The position numbers and the translations under genes were made by a program. A stretch of DNA of 64,000 nucleotides. It comes from Mucilaginibacter tolerans. Its GTDB lineage: Bacteria > Bacteroidota > Bacteroidia > Sphingobacteriales > Sphingobacteriaceae. The stretch covers positions 124,001-188,000 of the forward strand of contig NZ_JAUMKB010000004.1 in NCBI RefSeq assembly GCF_030519375.1, read 5' to 3'. Shown here one piece after another: positions 41,149 through 49,968 of this stretch. Within the stretch, counting starts at the first letter, position 1. Each line of letters starts with the position of its first letter. The notes below the pieces were generated by a model, which worked only from the letters and a program-made list of their open reading frames with translations, ran no database searches and had not been told where the DNA came from.

Positions 41149-43122
41149 ATGAAAAAATACCTTTTGACGGTCATCTTATCCGGAGTGTTTTTCAATTCAT
41201 TCGCCCAAAATCTTTCAACAGATAGCGGAACATTTTTGCTGCATAAATTTCAGCAGCATATTGGTAAAGAAACGTACCATGTTGTCAACAACAAGGACTC
41301 AAAAGATTATGTGTCCGACTTTAAATTCGTCGACCGCGGTTCACCGGTGCCATTGAAGACGGAATTAAGAGTGAACCCGGCGCTAGATCCGCTCGGTCTT
41401 AAAATCAAGGGAAACGTTGCACGTTCTGCCTCTATTAACGACACCATCAGCATAAAAGGAAATACGGTCCACATAAAGGTTGATAACGATGTTTCGGATA
41501 AGACACTAAAACCCCTCACTTTTCCTATAGCCGGGTATGCGCCTGTAATCGTGCAACAGGTTTTGATACAATACTGGAAAAAGCATAAAGAACCATCTAA
41601 CATCAATATACTTCCAAATGGCTCTGTCCAAATTCACCGCGATGGAGCAGATACACTCACTTTTGAGGGTAAACCTTTGATACTGGAAAGATATGCTATC
41701 GGCGGATTAATATGGGGCAACGAGTTTGTGTGGACCGACCGCCAGGGCCAATTGATAGGCGTAATCACTAATGATGCCGAGTTCGATAAGTTTGAGGCCA
41801 TGCGCGAAAAGTATGAGTCGCTGTTGCCGAACCTGATTGGAAAAACGGCTACCTACAGTATGCGTTTGTTTACCAAATCTGCGTCAATAAAAACATCTGC
41901 TGATAAAGTGATTGTCATCAAAGGAGGGACCGTTCTAGATGTGGTGAATGAAAAGACGATACCGGATGCAGTAGTGCTGATAGAAAATGGTATTGTCAAA
42001 AAGATTGGCAAAGCGGGCGAAGTGTCTATACCTGCCAATGCAAAAGTGATCGATGCAAGGGGCAAAATGCTGCTGCCTGGCTTGTGGGATATGCATGCCC
42101 ACTTTGAGCAGGCTGAGTGGGGACCGGCTTACCTTGCTGCCGGAGTAACCACAGTTCGTGACTGCGGCAACGAGTTCGATTTTATCAATGCGATAAAAGA
42201 TGCAATAGACAAAGGTAAAGGTGTTGGCCCCGAAATATTGAAGGCCGGTATAATTGATGGTAAAGGACAATATGCTTTAGGTGTTATCCAGGCGGATACT
42301 AAAGAAGAAGCAATAAAAGAAGTGGGTCGTTATAAGAATAACGGCTTTGTGCAGATCAAAATTTACAGTTCGGCCAAACCGGCTATTGTCAAGGCAATTT
42401 GTGACGAGGCACATAAACAGGGATTAACAGTTACCGGGCATATCCCTATTGGGATGACCTTGCAACAGGGTGTTGATTCTGGTATGAACATGGTGAATCA
42501 CGTGCAGTATGTATACTCGATTATGAAACGGAATAAAGACCGCTCAATCAATTTTGAGGATTCTACCAGTTTGGCAGCTATCAATTTTATCAAGCAGCAT
42601 AATGTAGTGATTGACCCAACCTTGGGCGTATTTGAAATGAGTTTCAGGAACATAAATGATGATATTACTGTTTTGGAACCCGCATTTTACACCCTGCCAT
42701 TGCCATTACAGGCTATGCTGAAAAATACTGGACAGGACTCTGCGGGGGCAAAGAAATTCAAGCCGCTTTATGAGAGTATGGTAAAGATTGTAAAGAAATT
42801 ACATGATGCAGGAGTAACGATAGTCGCAGGAACTGATCAGGGATTTCCTGGCTTTAGTGTTCCTCGCGAGTTGGAATTATATGTGCAGGCAGGGTTAACC
42901 CCGGCTGATGCCATACAGACAGCAACCATTACTCCAGCCAAAGTAATGAATATGGATAAACGCACTGGGTCAATTGATGAGGGCAAAAAGGCTGATATTA
43001 TCATCATAGACGGCGATCCGTTAAAAAATATACGGGAAATCCGAAATGTGACAACAGTTATTCAAGGTGAGCATATTTATAACCCAAGTACGTTACATAA
43101 GTTGGTGGGATTTAGCAAATAA
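41149..43122 (+). CDS. Exported amidohydrolase-family protein
   Basis: The 657-residue product has a signal peptide (MKKYLLTVILSGVFFNSFAQ), an N-terminal ~220-residue beta-rich extension, then an amidohydrolase barrel from ~255. GLWDMHAHFEQ gives the HxH metal pair, VTGHIPIGMT and VNHVQYVY supply His ligands, and VAGTDQGFPGF the catalytic Asp. ATITPAKVMNMDKRTGSI and the DIIIIDGDPLKNI segment are typical of imidazolonepropionase-like periplasmic members. The substrate is unknown; peptide-like or cyclic amides are plausible. It is monocistronic. Confidence 0.88.
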   Translation: MKKYLLTVILSGVFFNSFAQNLSTDSGTFLLHKFQQHIGKETYHVVNNKDSKDYVSDFKFVDRGSPVPLKTELRVNPALDPLGLKIKGNVARSASINDTISIKGNTVHIKVDNDVSDKTLKPLTFPIAGYAPVIVQQVLIQYWKKHKEPSNINILPNGSVQIHRDGADTLTFEGKPLILERYAIGGLIWGNEFVWTDRQGQLIGVITNDAEFDKFEAMREKYESLLPNLIGKTATYSMRLFTKSASIKTSADKVIVIKGGTVLDVVNEKTIPDAVVLIENGIVKKIGKAGEVSIPANAKVIDARGKMLLPGLWDMHAHFEQAEWGPAYLAAGVTTVRDCGNEFDFINAIKDAIDKGKGVGPEILKAGIIDGKGQYALGVIQADTKEEAIKEVGRYKNNGFVQIKIYSSAKPAIVKAICDEAHKQGLTVTGHIPIGMTLQQGVDSGMNMVNHVQYVYSIMKRNKDRSINFEDSTSLAAINFIKQHNVVIDPTLGVFEMSFRNINDDITVLEPAFYTLPLPLQAMLKNTGQDSAGAKKFKPLYESMVKIVKKLHDAGVTIVAGTDQGFPGFSVPRELELYVQAGLTPADAIQTATITPAKVMNMDKRTGSIDEGKKADIIIIDGDPLKNIREIRNVTTVIQGEHIYNPSTLHKLVGFSK

Positions 43123-43143
43123 TACAATAGTTTCGTCAGGTTG

Positions 43144-43222
43144 GGTGTCACATTGAGGCACTCGAAATGCGGTGCGTAAAGGCCAGCCCCACTATGCTTC
43201 GAGTGCCTCAGTGTGACATCCC
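43144..43222. repeat. Hairpin of the GTCACATTGAGGCACTCGAA repeat
   Basis: GGTGTCACATTGAGGCACTC plus GAA at 43144-43166 pairs with TTCGAGTGCCTCAGTGTGAC plus ATC at 43198-43220 almost perfectly, over a ~31-nt loop. It is related to the half copy at 31719-31741. It lies right after the amidohydrolase gene and abuts the truncated end of the DUF4440-like relic. Confidence 0.8.
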
Positions 43223-43266
43223 AGTGAGGAAAACAGAAGAAACTCACACACCCTCCACTCTTTTCT

Positions 43267-43449
43267 GATCATGTTGATTCCGTCGAGGTGCGATTGTTTG
43301 GGAACATCGGAATTGTTAACGCTAAAACTTCGGCTACCGTGAAGGCAAAAGGTAAGACAAGCGCCGCTAAAGCCTGCTATATGGAAGTGTACGAGAAGCG
43401 CCAGGGCAAATGGTATGCTGTGGCTGCTGATGTAACTTTATTGAATTAA
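43267..43449 (+). pseudogene. Relic of a DUF4440/SnoaL-like (NTF2-fold) gene
   Basis: A plus frame of 60 residues without a start codon reads ...DHVDSVEVRLFGNIGIVNAK...YMEVYEKRQGKWYAVAADVT and ends in TAA at 43447-43449. The pattern VRLFGNxAIVxxK, then YxxVYxKRxGKW and AVAAxVT is the C-terminal half of a DUF4440/SnoaL-like domain. The N-terminal half and start are missing. In the same frame a TGA stop lies upstream, next to the repeat at 43144-43222. I infer truncation at or by the repeat. The gap 43450-43633 holds only the purF promoter. Confidence 0.7.
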
Positions 43450-43608
43450 ATTAAACTGGATCGTGCTCGAATAGGTAAAATGCCCGGTTCTTTAAAATTT
43501 ATCAGGCTTAAAATCGTTTTTAATGTATGGGCTGCATGTTGACAATTGTCTGCAAATATTAATGCAATCTAATGACATTGTTAATTTAAAGTTCCAACAT
43601 TAAAATTG

Positions 43609-43616
43609 TACTTTTG
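43609..43616 (+). promoter_or_regulatory. TACTTTTG -7 box before purF
   Basis: A full TAnnTTTG match lies 17 nt upstream of the purF ATG. The nearest upstream TTG (43578-43580) is 28 nt away, longer than usual. Confidence 0.55.
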
Positions 43617-43633
43617 CAGCCTCATAACAAATC

Positions 43634-45541
43634 ATGAGCGATCAGATTAAACATGAATGCGGTGTGGCATTTATCCGCCTATTAAAGCCACTCTCTTATT
43701 ACCAAAAAAAGTATGGCACTGCGCTGTATGGTTTAAACAAGCTTTACCTTTTGATGGAAAAACAGCATAACCGCGGCCAGGACGGCGCGGGTGTTGCTAC
43801 CATTAAACTGGATATAGAGCCCGGAAAACGATACATCAGCAGGCATCGGTCGATGGCCTCGAACGCAGTGGCCGATATTTTTGAGTATATCCAGAAGAAA
43901 TTTGCCGATATACAAAAAGAGCAGCCCGATAAGCTATCGGATGCGGAATGGCTAAAAGAGAATGTGAGTTTTACAGGCGAGGTGTTATTAGGCCACCTGC
44001 GTTACGGCACTCATGGGAAAAACAGTATCGAGAACTGTCACCCGTTTTTGCGTCAGAACAATTGGCAGACCCGTAACCTGGTCATTGCCGGTAACTTCAA
44101 CATGACCAATGTTGATGAATTACTGCAACAGCTGTACGATCTGGGTCAGCACCCCAAAGAAAAAGCTGATACCATTACTGTATTAGAAAAAATAGGTCAC
44201 TTCCTGGATACAGAAAACCAAGGGCTGTTCGATCAATATAAAAGAGAAGGATTACATGACAATGTTGAGATCAGCAAGCTGATCGCCAACGATCTTGACG
44301 TAACCAAAATACTGCGCAGATCGGCCAGAAACTGGGACGGCGGATATACCATAGCCGGTATATTTGGTCACGGGGATGCTTTTGTGATGCGCGATCCATC
44401 GGGAATACGTCCGGCATTCTACTTCCAGAATGACGAGATCGTTGTTGCTGCTTCTGAACGACCTGCTTTACAGACAGCTTTCAATGTGCCTATAGAAGAA
44501 ATCAAAGAAATTCAGCCGGGGCATGCGCTTGTTGTTAAGAAAAACGGCAAGATCACAGAAGAAATGTTCAGCGAACCGCTGGAGAAAAAATCATGCTCGT
44601 TTGAGCGCATCTACTTCTCTCGCGGCAGCGACTCTTCTATTTATCGTGAGCGTAAACAATTGGGCCGTTTACTTTGCCCGCAAATATTGGATGCGGTTGA
44701 TAACGATATTCAGAATACGGTATTCTCTTACATTCCCAATACCGCCGAAGTTGCTTTTTACGGCATGGTTGAAGGGGTGCACAAATACATCAAGACTTAC
44801 CAGAAAGAACGCTTACTAAACCGCGACGACAAGATCACAGATGAGGAGTTAAACGAAGTATTATGCCTTGCGCCGCGTGTGGAGAAGATCGCGATAAAAG
44901 ACGTGAAGCTTCGCACTTTTATTACTCAGGATGCCGACCGTAGCGAAATGGTAGCCCACGTGTACGATACGACTTACGGCCTGATTAAAGAAGATAAAGA
45001 TACGTTAGTGGTATTGGACGACTCCATCGTCAGAGGTACCACGTTAAAACAAAGTATACTTAAAATACTGGATCGTTTAGGCCCTAAAAAGATCGTGGTG
45101 GTTTCATCTGCTCCGCAGATACGTTTTCCCGATTGTTACGGTATCGATATGTCTCGTATGGGTGAATTTGTTGCTTTTGAAGCGGCTATTAGTCTGCTGA
45201 AAGAACAAGGCAAAGAAGATGTCATCCTGGATGTTTACCAAAAATGTAAGGATAGCGCCTCACTACCAAAAGAACAGGTTGAAAACTATGTAAAGGCAAT
45301 TTATGAGTCATTTACTGACCAGGAAATTTCCGACCGTATCGCTAAGATCATCACGCCAAAAGAAATCAAAGCTGAGGTAAAAGTAATCTACCAGACCTTA
45401 GAAAATCTGCATAAAGCCTGCCCTGACCATACAGGTGACTGGTACTTCTCAGGCAATTTCCCGACAGCGGGCGGTAACAAAGTAGTTAATCGTGCTTTTG
45501 TGAACTGGATGGAGGGGAAGAATCAGCGTGGGTATATGTGA
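43634..45541 (+). CDS. purF: Amidophosphoribosyltransferase (long form)
   Basis: The 635-residue product is longer than E. coli PurF (505). It starts MSDQIKHECGVAFIRL, with Cys9 the Ntn-hydrolase nucleophile after an 8-residue propeptide. EKQHNRGQDGAGVATI and RYGTHGKNSIENCHPF are glutaminase motifs, and LVVLDDSIVRGTTLK near residue 460 is the PRPP-binding motif. The extra length lies partly in a loop near 90-115 and in a C-terminal ~80-residue extension. It commits PRPP to purine synthesis. A word hairpin separates it from the convergent LysE gene. Confidence 0.95.
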   Translation: MSDQIKHECGVAFIRLLKPLSYYQKKYGTALYGLNKLYLLMEKQHNRGQDGAGVATIKLDIEPGKRYISRHRSMASNAVADIFEYIQKKFADIQKEQPDKLSDAEWLKENVSFTGEVLLGHLRYGTHGKNSIENCHPFLRQNNWQTRNLVIAGNFNMTNVDELLQQLYDLGQHPKEKADTITVLEKIGHFLDTENQGLFDQYKREGLHDNVEISKLIANDLDVTKILRRSARNWDGGYTIAGIFGHGDAFVMRDPSGIRPAFYFQNDEIVVAASERPALQTAFNVPIEEIKEIQPGHALVVKKNGKITEEMFSEPLEKKSCSFERIYFSRGSDSSIYRERKQLGRLLCPQILDAVDNDIQNTVFSYIPNTAEVAFYGMVEGVHKYIKTYQKERLLNRDDKITDEELNEVLCLAPRVEKIAIKDVKLRTFITQDADRSEMVAHVYDTTYGLIKEDKDTLVVLDDSIVRGTTLKQSILKILDRLGPKKIVVVSSAPQIRFPDCYGIDMSRMGEFVAFEAAISLLKEQGKEDVILDVYQKCKDSASLPKEQVENYVKAIYESFTDQEISDRIAKIITPKEIKAEVKVIYQTLENLHKACPDHTGDWYFSGNFPTAGGNKVVNRAFVNWMEGKNQRGYM

Positions 45542-45543
45542 TT

Positions 45544-45615
45544 TGGTGAATAGTGAGTGGTGAATAGTCAATAGTCAAGAGAAATTCACTACTCACCACT
45601 GACAATTCACTATTA
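45544..45615. repeat. Word hairpin, 7-nt dialect (GTGAATA), purF/LysE convergence
   Basis: Arm 45544-45581 reads GGTGAATA, GTGAGTG, GTGAATA, GTCAATA, GTCAAGA. Arm 45583-45615 reads the same words on the other strand (AGTGAAT, TGTCAG, TGGTGAG, AGTGAAT). It starts directly after the purF stop and overlaps the last bases of the convergent LysE gene, so it would serve both as a 3' end structure. Confidence 0.8.
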
Positions 45616-46266
45616 GCTCGCAAACGGCGTAAACACCCAATGTGTTACCAGCTTGTCGTACAGGATTAATGATGCAATGATCAATGCTATCCCGGCAACT
45701 TCATTAAGCCGGTGAACAAATTTAACAGATATTCTATCTCTTAACTTATTGGCATAAAAAGCCTTTGTGGTATCTAAACCGAACTGGACGATCAGTATCG
45801 TAAGAAACATCACCGCGATCTTTAGTGACCTGTTGGGAACGGTATTGATATACAATGTACTCGCAGTGCCCACCACAACTGTCCAGTGAAATAACAGGGT
45901 AGGGTTGAGGATGCACATCAGGAAGCCCTTTAGAAAATAGCCCGTCCGTTTTAATTTAGAGGGAACGGTATTATTGTAATTTACCTCTGATTTCTTAAAA
46001 ATATAGTATATACCGAGACCGAAAAGAATAACGCAGCCCACAATACCCGCGTGCTGCTTATCCTGACTGGAAATATCAAAATATTGCGAGCCGAACAGGA
46101 TGGCGCCAACAAATACCACGTCGCTGGTAACCACTCCCAGCGCTAAAGCGACGCCTGCATGAAAGCCTTTTTCAATGCTCGTCTTTATCAATGCAAAAAA
46201 GACAGGGCCTGTCAAAAACGTGAGCACTAATCCTACCCCAATCCCCCTTATTACAGCTTCTATCAT
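45613..46266 (-). CDS. LysE-family amino acid exporter
   Basis: The 217-residue product has six hydrophobic segments, with the LysE-type opening GIGVGLVLTFLTGPVFFALIK and IEKGFHAGVALALGVVTSDV, then a charged loop KKSEVNYNNTVPSKLKRTG and GFLMCILNPTLLFHWTVVVG with the conserved NP pair. It exports amino acids or small metabolites from the cytoplasm. The substrate is not deducible. It is alone on the minus strand and converges on purF. Confidence 0.88.
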   Translation of the reverse strand: MIEAVIRGIGVGLVLTFLTGPVFFALIKTSIEKGFHAGVALALGVVTSDVVFVGAILFGSQYFDISSQDKQHAGIVGCVILFGLGIYYIFKKSEVNYNNTVPSKLKRTGYFLKGFLMCILNPTLLFHWTVVVGTASTLYINTVPNRSLKIAVMFLTILIVQFGLDTTKAFYANKLRDRISVKFVHRLNEVAGIALIIASLILYDKLVTHWVFTPFAS

Positions 46267-46442
46267 TAATTTTTTAGGCTTTGGAATGATGGCTCCCGTT
46301 AGCCGGGAACGAATATGCGATTTTTAACAGTAAACAACCAAACTTAAAATTCGGATTTATTATTAAAAAAGTATATGCCGATTTCTAAAAATAATCTTTA
46401 TGTTAGTGTCTTGTAAACTAATTATTCCAACCTAAATAACAA

Positions 46443-48053
46443 ATGGAACAAAACAATTCTAAAAGTTACGGCTCTGCGCTGTATACTATCATTACGGTGT
46501 TTTTCTTTTGGGGTTTTCTGGCCGCATCCAACGGTATCTTTATCCCCTTTTGTAAAGCGCATTTTAGCCTTACCCAATTTGAATCTCAGCTGATCGACTT
46601 TACATTTTACGGAGGCTATTTTATTGGTTCCCTTGTGCTCTATTTCGCGTCCCAGGCTACCAAAGTCGACATACTGAACAAGTTAGGTTATAAGAATGGT
46701 ATTATATATGGTCTTGTTATATCAGCGATAGGCGCGCTTGTGATGGTACCGGCTGTAAATTCAGGATCATTCGGTTTTATTCTGAGTGCTTTTTTTGTCA
46801 TTGCTTTAGGATTTTCATTACAACAAACAGCTGCCAATCCATTTGTGATAGCTCTTGGCTCCCCGCAAACCGGGTCGAATAGATTAAACCTTGCCGGCGG
46901 TGTGAATAACTTTGGGACATTGCTGGGGCCAATTGTTGTTAGTATAGTTTTATTTGGAGGCGCGGGTAAAATGATACCAGCTGCTGACGTTAAAATCACA
47001 GCTGTAGATAATCTGTATTACATACTTGCCGCCTTGTATATCGCGGTAGCAATATTTTTCTGGGTATCAAATCTACCTAAAGTTACCAGTGATGAAAAGA
47101 TCGAAGCCAGTACAAAAACCAATTTGCCGCTGATTGTCATATTTATTGCTTTTTGTCTTATCCTGGCGGCTACTCCTCTTGCAACTATGACTGGGCTGTC
47201 AAAAGCATATTTTGTTTATACTGCTTTAGCAATTATTCTGGTTACTTTAATGGCATCTTTATCGGCATCCAGTAAAAGTACTGAAGGATGGGGCGCTATG
47301 CATTACCCTCAATTGATTTATGGGATGATCGCTATATTCACCTATGTGGGTGTCGAGGTGACTATTCAAAGTAACATGGGCGCACTTTTAAAGACCCCTG
47401 ATTTTGGCGGGTTTAAAGAATCAGAAATAGCCCCTTACATCTCTTTATATTGGGGAAGTTTAATGATCGGTCGTTGGACAGGGGCCATTGCTGTATTTAA
47501 TCTTTCAAAAACAGCTAAAAATATCCTTACAGTTATTGTCCCATTATTCGCATTTGGAGTTGTACTCGTTGCCAACAAGCTTAACGGTGTAGATGTTTCT
47601 AACCTGTATATTTATGTGTGCTGTGTGATAGTTTTGATTGCGGGATTTATGATCGGTCAACAGAAGCCGGTACGTACACTTATGATATTTGGTATACTAG
47701 GTATACTGGCAATGGTTGTCGGATTGATGACCACAGGTCGTGTGGGTCTGTTGGCATTTATCAGTGGCGGATTATGCTGCTCAATTATGTGGCCGTCCAT
47801 ATTTGCCTTATCTATCGCAGGACTTGGAAAATACACCAGCCAGGGTTCGGCATTTTTGATTATGATGATTCTAGGAGGCTCTATCATTCCTCCGGTACAA
47901 GGTATATTGGCTGATACCAGCGGTATACATCTATCTTATGTAATACCTGTATTATGCTTTGCTTACCTGGCATTCTTCGCATTAAAGGCCGGTGCTGAGT
48001 TGAAGAAACAGGGCATTGATGTAGATAATATGGAAGCCGGAGGGGGGCACTAA
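46443..48053 (+). CDS. Sugar MFS transporter (FucP/GluP family)
   Basis: The 536-residue product has about twelve to fourteen membrane helices. It opens [20 protein letters not shown] followed by [22 protein letters not shown], typical of FucP-type sugar:H+ symporters. [18 protein letters not shown] and [20 protein letters not shown] follow as the family-defining motifs, and GQKxxPVR and [19 protein letters not shown] lie in the C-half. It likely imports a neutral hexose such as glucose, galactose or fucose. Length is more than for E. coli FucP (438), mainly in a central loop. Confidence 0.92.
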   Translation: MEQNNSKSYGSALYTIITVFFFWGFLAASNGIFIPFCKAHFSLTQFESQLIDFTFYGGYFIGSLVLYFASQATKVDILNKLGYKNGIIYGLVISAIGALVMVPAVNSGSFGFILSAFFVIALGFSLQQTAANPFVIALGSPQTGSNRLNLAGGVNNFGTLLGPIVVSIVLFGGAGKMIPAADVKITAVDNLYYILAALYIAVAIFFWVSNLPKVTSDEKIEASTKTNLPLIVIFIAFCLILAATPLATMTGLSKAYFVYTALAIILVTLMASLSASSKSTEGWGAMHYPQLIYGMIAIFTYVGVEVTIQSNMGALLKTPDFGGFKESEIAPYISLYWGSLMIGRWTGAIAVFNLSKTAKNILTVIVPLFAFGVVLVANKLNGVDVSNLYIYVCCVIVLIAGFMIGQQKPVRTLMIFGILGILAMVVGLMTTGRVGLLAFISGGLCCSIMWPSIFALSIAGLGKYTSQGSAFLIMMILGGSIIPPVQGILADTSGIHLSYVIPVLCFAYLAFFALKAGAELKKQGIDVDNMEAGGGH

Positions 48054-48055
48054 TT

Positions 48056-48147
48056 TGTCATTAGTCACTGATCATTAGTCATTAGTTAAGTTTGCCTGAT
48101 TGACACCGATCAGTGACCAATGACCAATGACTGATTAACAAATGACT
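48056..48147. repeat. Word hairpin, 7-nt dialect (GTCATTR), before dCMP deaminase gene
   Basis: Arm 48056-48090 reads GTCATTA, GTCACTG, ATCATTA, GTCATTA, GTTAAG. Arm 48108-48147 reads the same words on the other strand (GTCATTT, GTTAATCA, GTCATTG, GTCATTG, GTCACTG). It begins just after the sugar transporter gene and extends into the ATG of the next gene. Confidence 0.8.
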
Positions 48148-48603
48148 AAACTAAGTTTCGATCATATTTTTATGAACCTGGCAACCGACCTGGCCCTGCG
48201 CTCACACTGCGTTAAGGCACAGGTCGGTGCTGTTTTGGTTAAAGATACACGTATTATTTCTATCGGCTATAACGGTCCGCCGGCGGGCACCCACAACTGC
48301 GATGAGGAATGGCCCGAGGTTGGCTGCCCGAGAGATGCCCGCGGCAGCTGCTCGCTTGCACTGCATGCTGAAGAGAACGCCATATTGTATGCTGTAAAAA
48401 ATGGTGCTAACCTGGAAGGTTCGACCTTATATACCACACTTTCGCCGTGCCTGCCTTGCGCGCGGTTGATATTCTCAGCCGGGATAAAACATGTTTATTT
48501 TATGAAATCGTATGCGCAATATAAAGGCTTACCCAGCGATGAAGGCGTTGATTTTTTAAATCGCTTTGGGGTGAAGGCGGAGAAGTTTGAGATTGGTGAT
48601 TAG
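48142..48603 (+). CDS. dCMP deaminase family protein
   Basis: The 153-residue zinc deaminase has the conserved ALHAEENAIL (His75, proton-shuttling Glu77) and TLSPCLPCARLIFSAG (Cys104, Cys107). VKAQVGAVLVKDTRIISIGYNG precedes, with GTHNCDEEWPEVGCPR as the substrate-side loop typical of deoxycytidylate deaminases. It converts dCMP to dUMP for thymidylate synthesis. cmk lies close by on the opposite strand, also in pyrimidine nucleotide supply. Confidence 0.93.
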   Translation: MTKLSFDHIFMNLATDLALRSHCVKAQVGAVLVKDTRIISIGYNGPPAGTHNCDEEWPEVGCPRDARGSCSLALHAEENAILYAVKNGANLEGSTLYTTLSPCLPCARLIFSAGIKHVYFMKSYAQYKGLPSDEGVDFLNRFGVKAEKFEIGD

Positions 48604-48696
48604 TTAATCAGAGATTAGAGCTTGGTGTCTGAATCACCGATTGAATGTCTTCCTCAGATTTTGATTGGCAAATTATCAGAATTAAATCTTGTTAAG

Positions 48697-49368
48697 TCAT
48701 TTATTGGTGTTCACCTTATCCAAGGCAAATTGCAGTTGCTGATCAGGCGTCATATTGGTATTGTCGAGGATGATGGCGTCAGGGGCCCTAACCAAGGGGC
48801 TTTCGGCACGGGTAGTGTCCTGGTAATCGCGGTGGGCAATATTCTCAAATACTTCCTCTAAAGTAATATCAGGGTTTTTTTCATGCAGTTCTTTGTATCG
48901 TCTTTCTGCCCTTATTTTAGGATCGGCAGTCATAAAGATTTTAAGTGTAGCTTCCGGGAAAACAGTAGTGCCTATATCGCGGCCATCCATAACGATATTT
49001 TTGGAACGCCCCATGCGCTGCTGCTGTTTCACCATTTCGTGCCTTACCTCGCGCAGAGCAGCTACATCACTTACATTGTCCGAGACAGGCATCTGGCGTA
49101 TTTCTTCGGAAACCTCTTCGTCGTTGAGCGTGATATGAGTCTGATAATCGCGGGAGTGAAAATTGAGATGAATGTTTTTTAAAGCATCGGTGATTTGCTC
49201 ATGATCTTTCAGATCAATATTGTTGCGCAAAAAATAAAGTGTCACGGCACGGTACATGGCACCGCTGTCGATATAAATAAAATGAAGCTTTTTGGCTAAT
49301 GCTTTGGCTAAGGTACTTTTACCGCAGGAAGAATAGCCGTCAATAGCTATCACAATATTATTGCTCAT
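48697..49368 (-). CDS. cmk: Cytidylate kinase
   Basis: The 223-residue product has the P-loop IDGYSSCGKSTLAKAL (Gly11-Ser18), YIDSGAMYRAVTLYFLR, the CMP-binding NIVMDGRDIGTTVFPEA and ADPKIRAERRYKE followed by IAHRDYQDTTRAESPL. It phosphorylates CMP and dCMP. Length fits (~225). It is convergent with the dCMP deaminase gene; the upstream gap is shared with arfB and is filled by a word hairpin. Confidence 0.96.
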   Translation of the reverse strand: MSNNIVIAIDGYSSCGKSTLAKALAKKLHFIYIDSGAMYRAVTLYFLRNNIDLKDHEQITDALKNIHLNFHSRDYQTHITLNDEEVSEEIRQMPVSDNVSDVAALREVRHEMVKQQQRMGRSKNIVMDGRDIGTTVFPEATLKIFMTADPKIRAERRYKELHEKNPDITLEEVFENIAHRDYQDTTRAESPLVRAPDAIILDNTNMTPDQQLQFALDKVNTNK

Positions 49369-49390
49369 CGGGAGACTAATTTAGGAAAAT

Positions 49391-49545
49391 TTAGTTGATT
49401 GAGTTAAGTAGTTGATTAAGTTGAATGGTTGATTGAATTAGGTGATTGTCTGCGTTAAAAATTCATTCGTAAATCGTAATTCTAAAATCGTAAATAAGAA
49501 CCTAATCAACTTAATCCAACTCAATCAACCAATCCAACTAATAAT
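49391..49545. repeat. Word hairpin (GTTGATTrA / AATCAAC dialect), cmk-arfB gap
   Basis: Arm 49391-49447 reads GTTGATTGA, GTTAAGTA, GTTGATTAA, GTTGAATG, GTTGATTGAATTAG. Arm 49501-49545 carries the reverse-complement words (AATCAACTT, AATCCAACT, CAATCAACC, AATCCAACT). The loop contains another run of words, AATCGTAA and ATCGTAAA. The right arm ends at the arfB -7 box. The words match the tandem array at 15818-15852. Confidence 0.8.
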
Positions 49546-49553
49546 TACCTTTG
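49546..49553 (+). promoter_or_regulatory. TACCTTTG -7 box four bases before arfB
   Basis: TACCTTTG, AAAA, ATG: a full TAnnTTTG match whose expected start of transcription falls at the arfB start codon. Confidence 0.6.
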
Positions 49554-49557
49554 AAAA

Positions 49558-49968
49558 ATGAACTTCACTAAAGACGACCTCCAGAAAGAGGTTACTTACA
49601 AAACATCCAGAAGCGGTGGCAAGGGCGGACAAAACGTAAATAAAGTATCCAGTAAAGTAGAGTTGTTGTTTGATTTAACTCAAACAAATTTATTCACCGA
49701 TGAAGAAAAGGCATTACTGCAATTAAAGCTGCAAACCAGGCTTAATAAAGACGGGTACTTGCAAGTAATGTGCGAAGAGGAGCGAAGCCAATACCTGAAT
49801 AAAGAGAAAGCATTAGGAAAACTACAGCAAATACTTACGCAGGCGCTTCATCGGCCTAAGGCACGCAAAGCAAGTAAACCTTCAAGAGCAATGATAGAAG
49901 CAAGGCTGGCCAAGAAGAAAATACAGGCGGCTAAAAAGGAAAACCGAAGGAGAGATTTTAGTGATTAA
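49558..49968 (+). CDS. arfB: Alternative ribosome-rescue factor ArfB (peptidyl-tRNA hydrolase)
   Basis: The 136-residue product carries the release-factor motif TSRSGGKGGQNVNKVSSKVE with GGQ at residues 23-25. A basic, Arg/Lys-rich C-terminal tail (KARKASKPSRAMIEARLAKK) would enter the mRNA channel of a stalled ribosome. It frees nascent chains from ribosomes lacking a stop codon. Length fits (~135-140). Its TAA and the convergent LpxR-like gene's TAA overlap in the tetramer TTAA. Confidence 0.95.
   Translation: MNFTKDDLQKEVTYKTSRSGGKGGQNVNKVSSKVELLFDLTQTNLFTDEEKALLQLKLQTRLNKDGYLQVMCEEERSQYLNKEKALGKLQQILTQALHRPKARKASKPSRAMIEARLAKKKIQAAKKENRRRDFSD

Noticed and set aside
43123..43633. Possible intact small gene upstream of purF
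   Set aside because: The DUF4440-like frame has no start codon and is cut at the repeat; no other frame is supported.
225..49545. Word arrays considered as CRISPR
   Set aside because: Units are 7-9 nt without unique spacers of constant length, the arms are inverted, and no cas gene is present.
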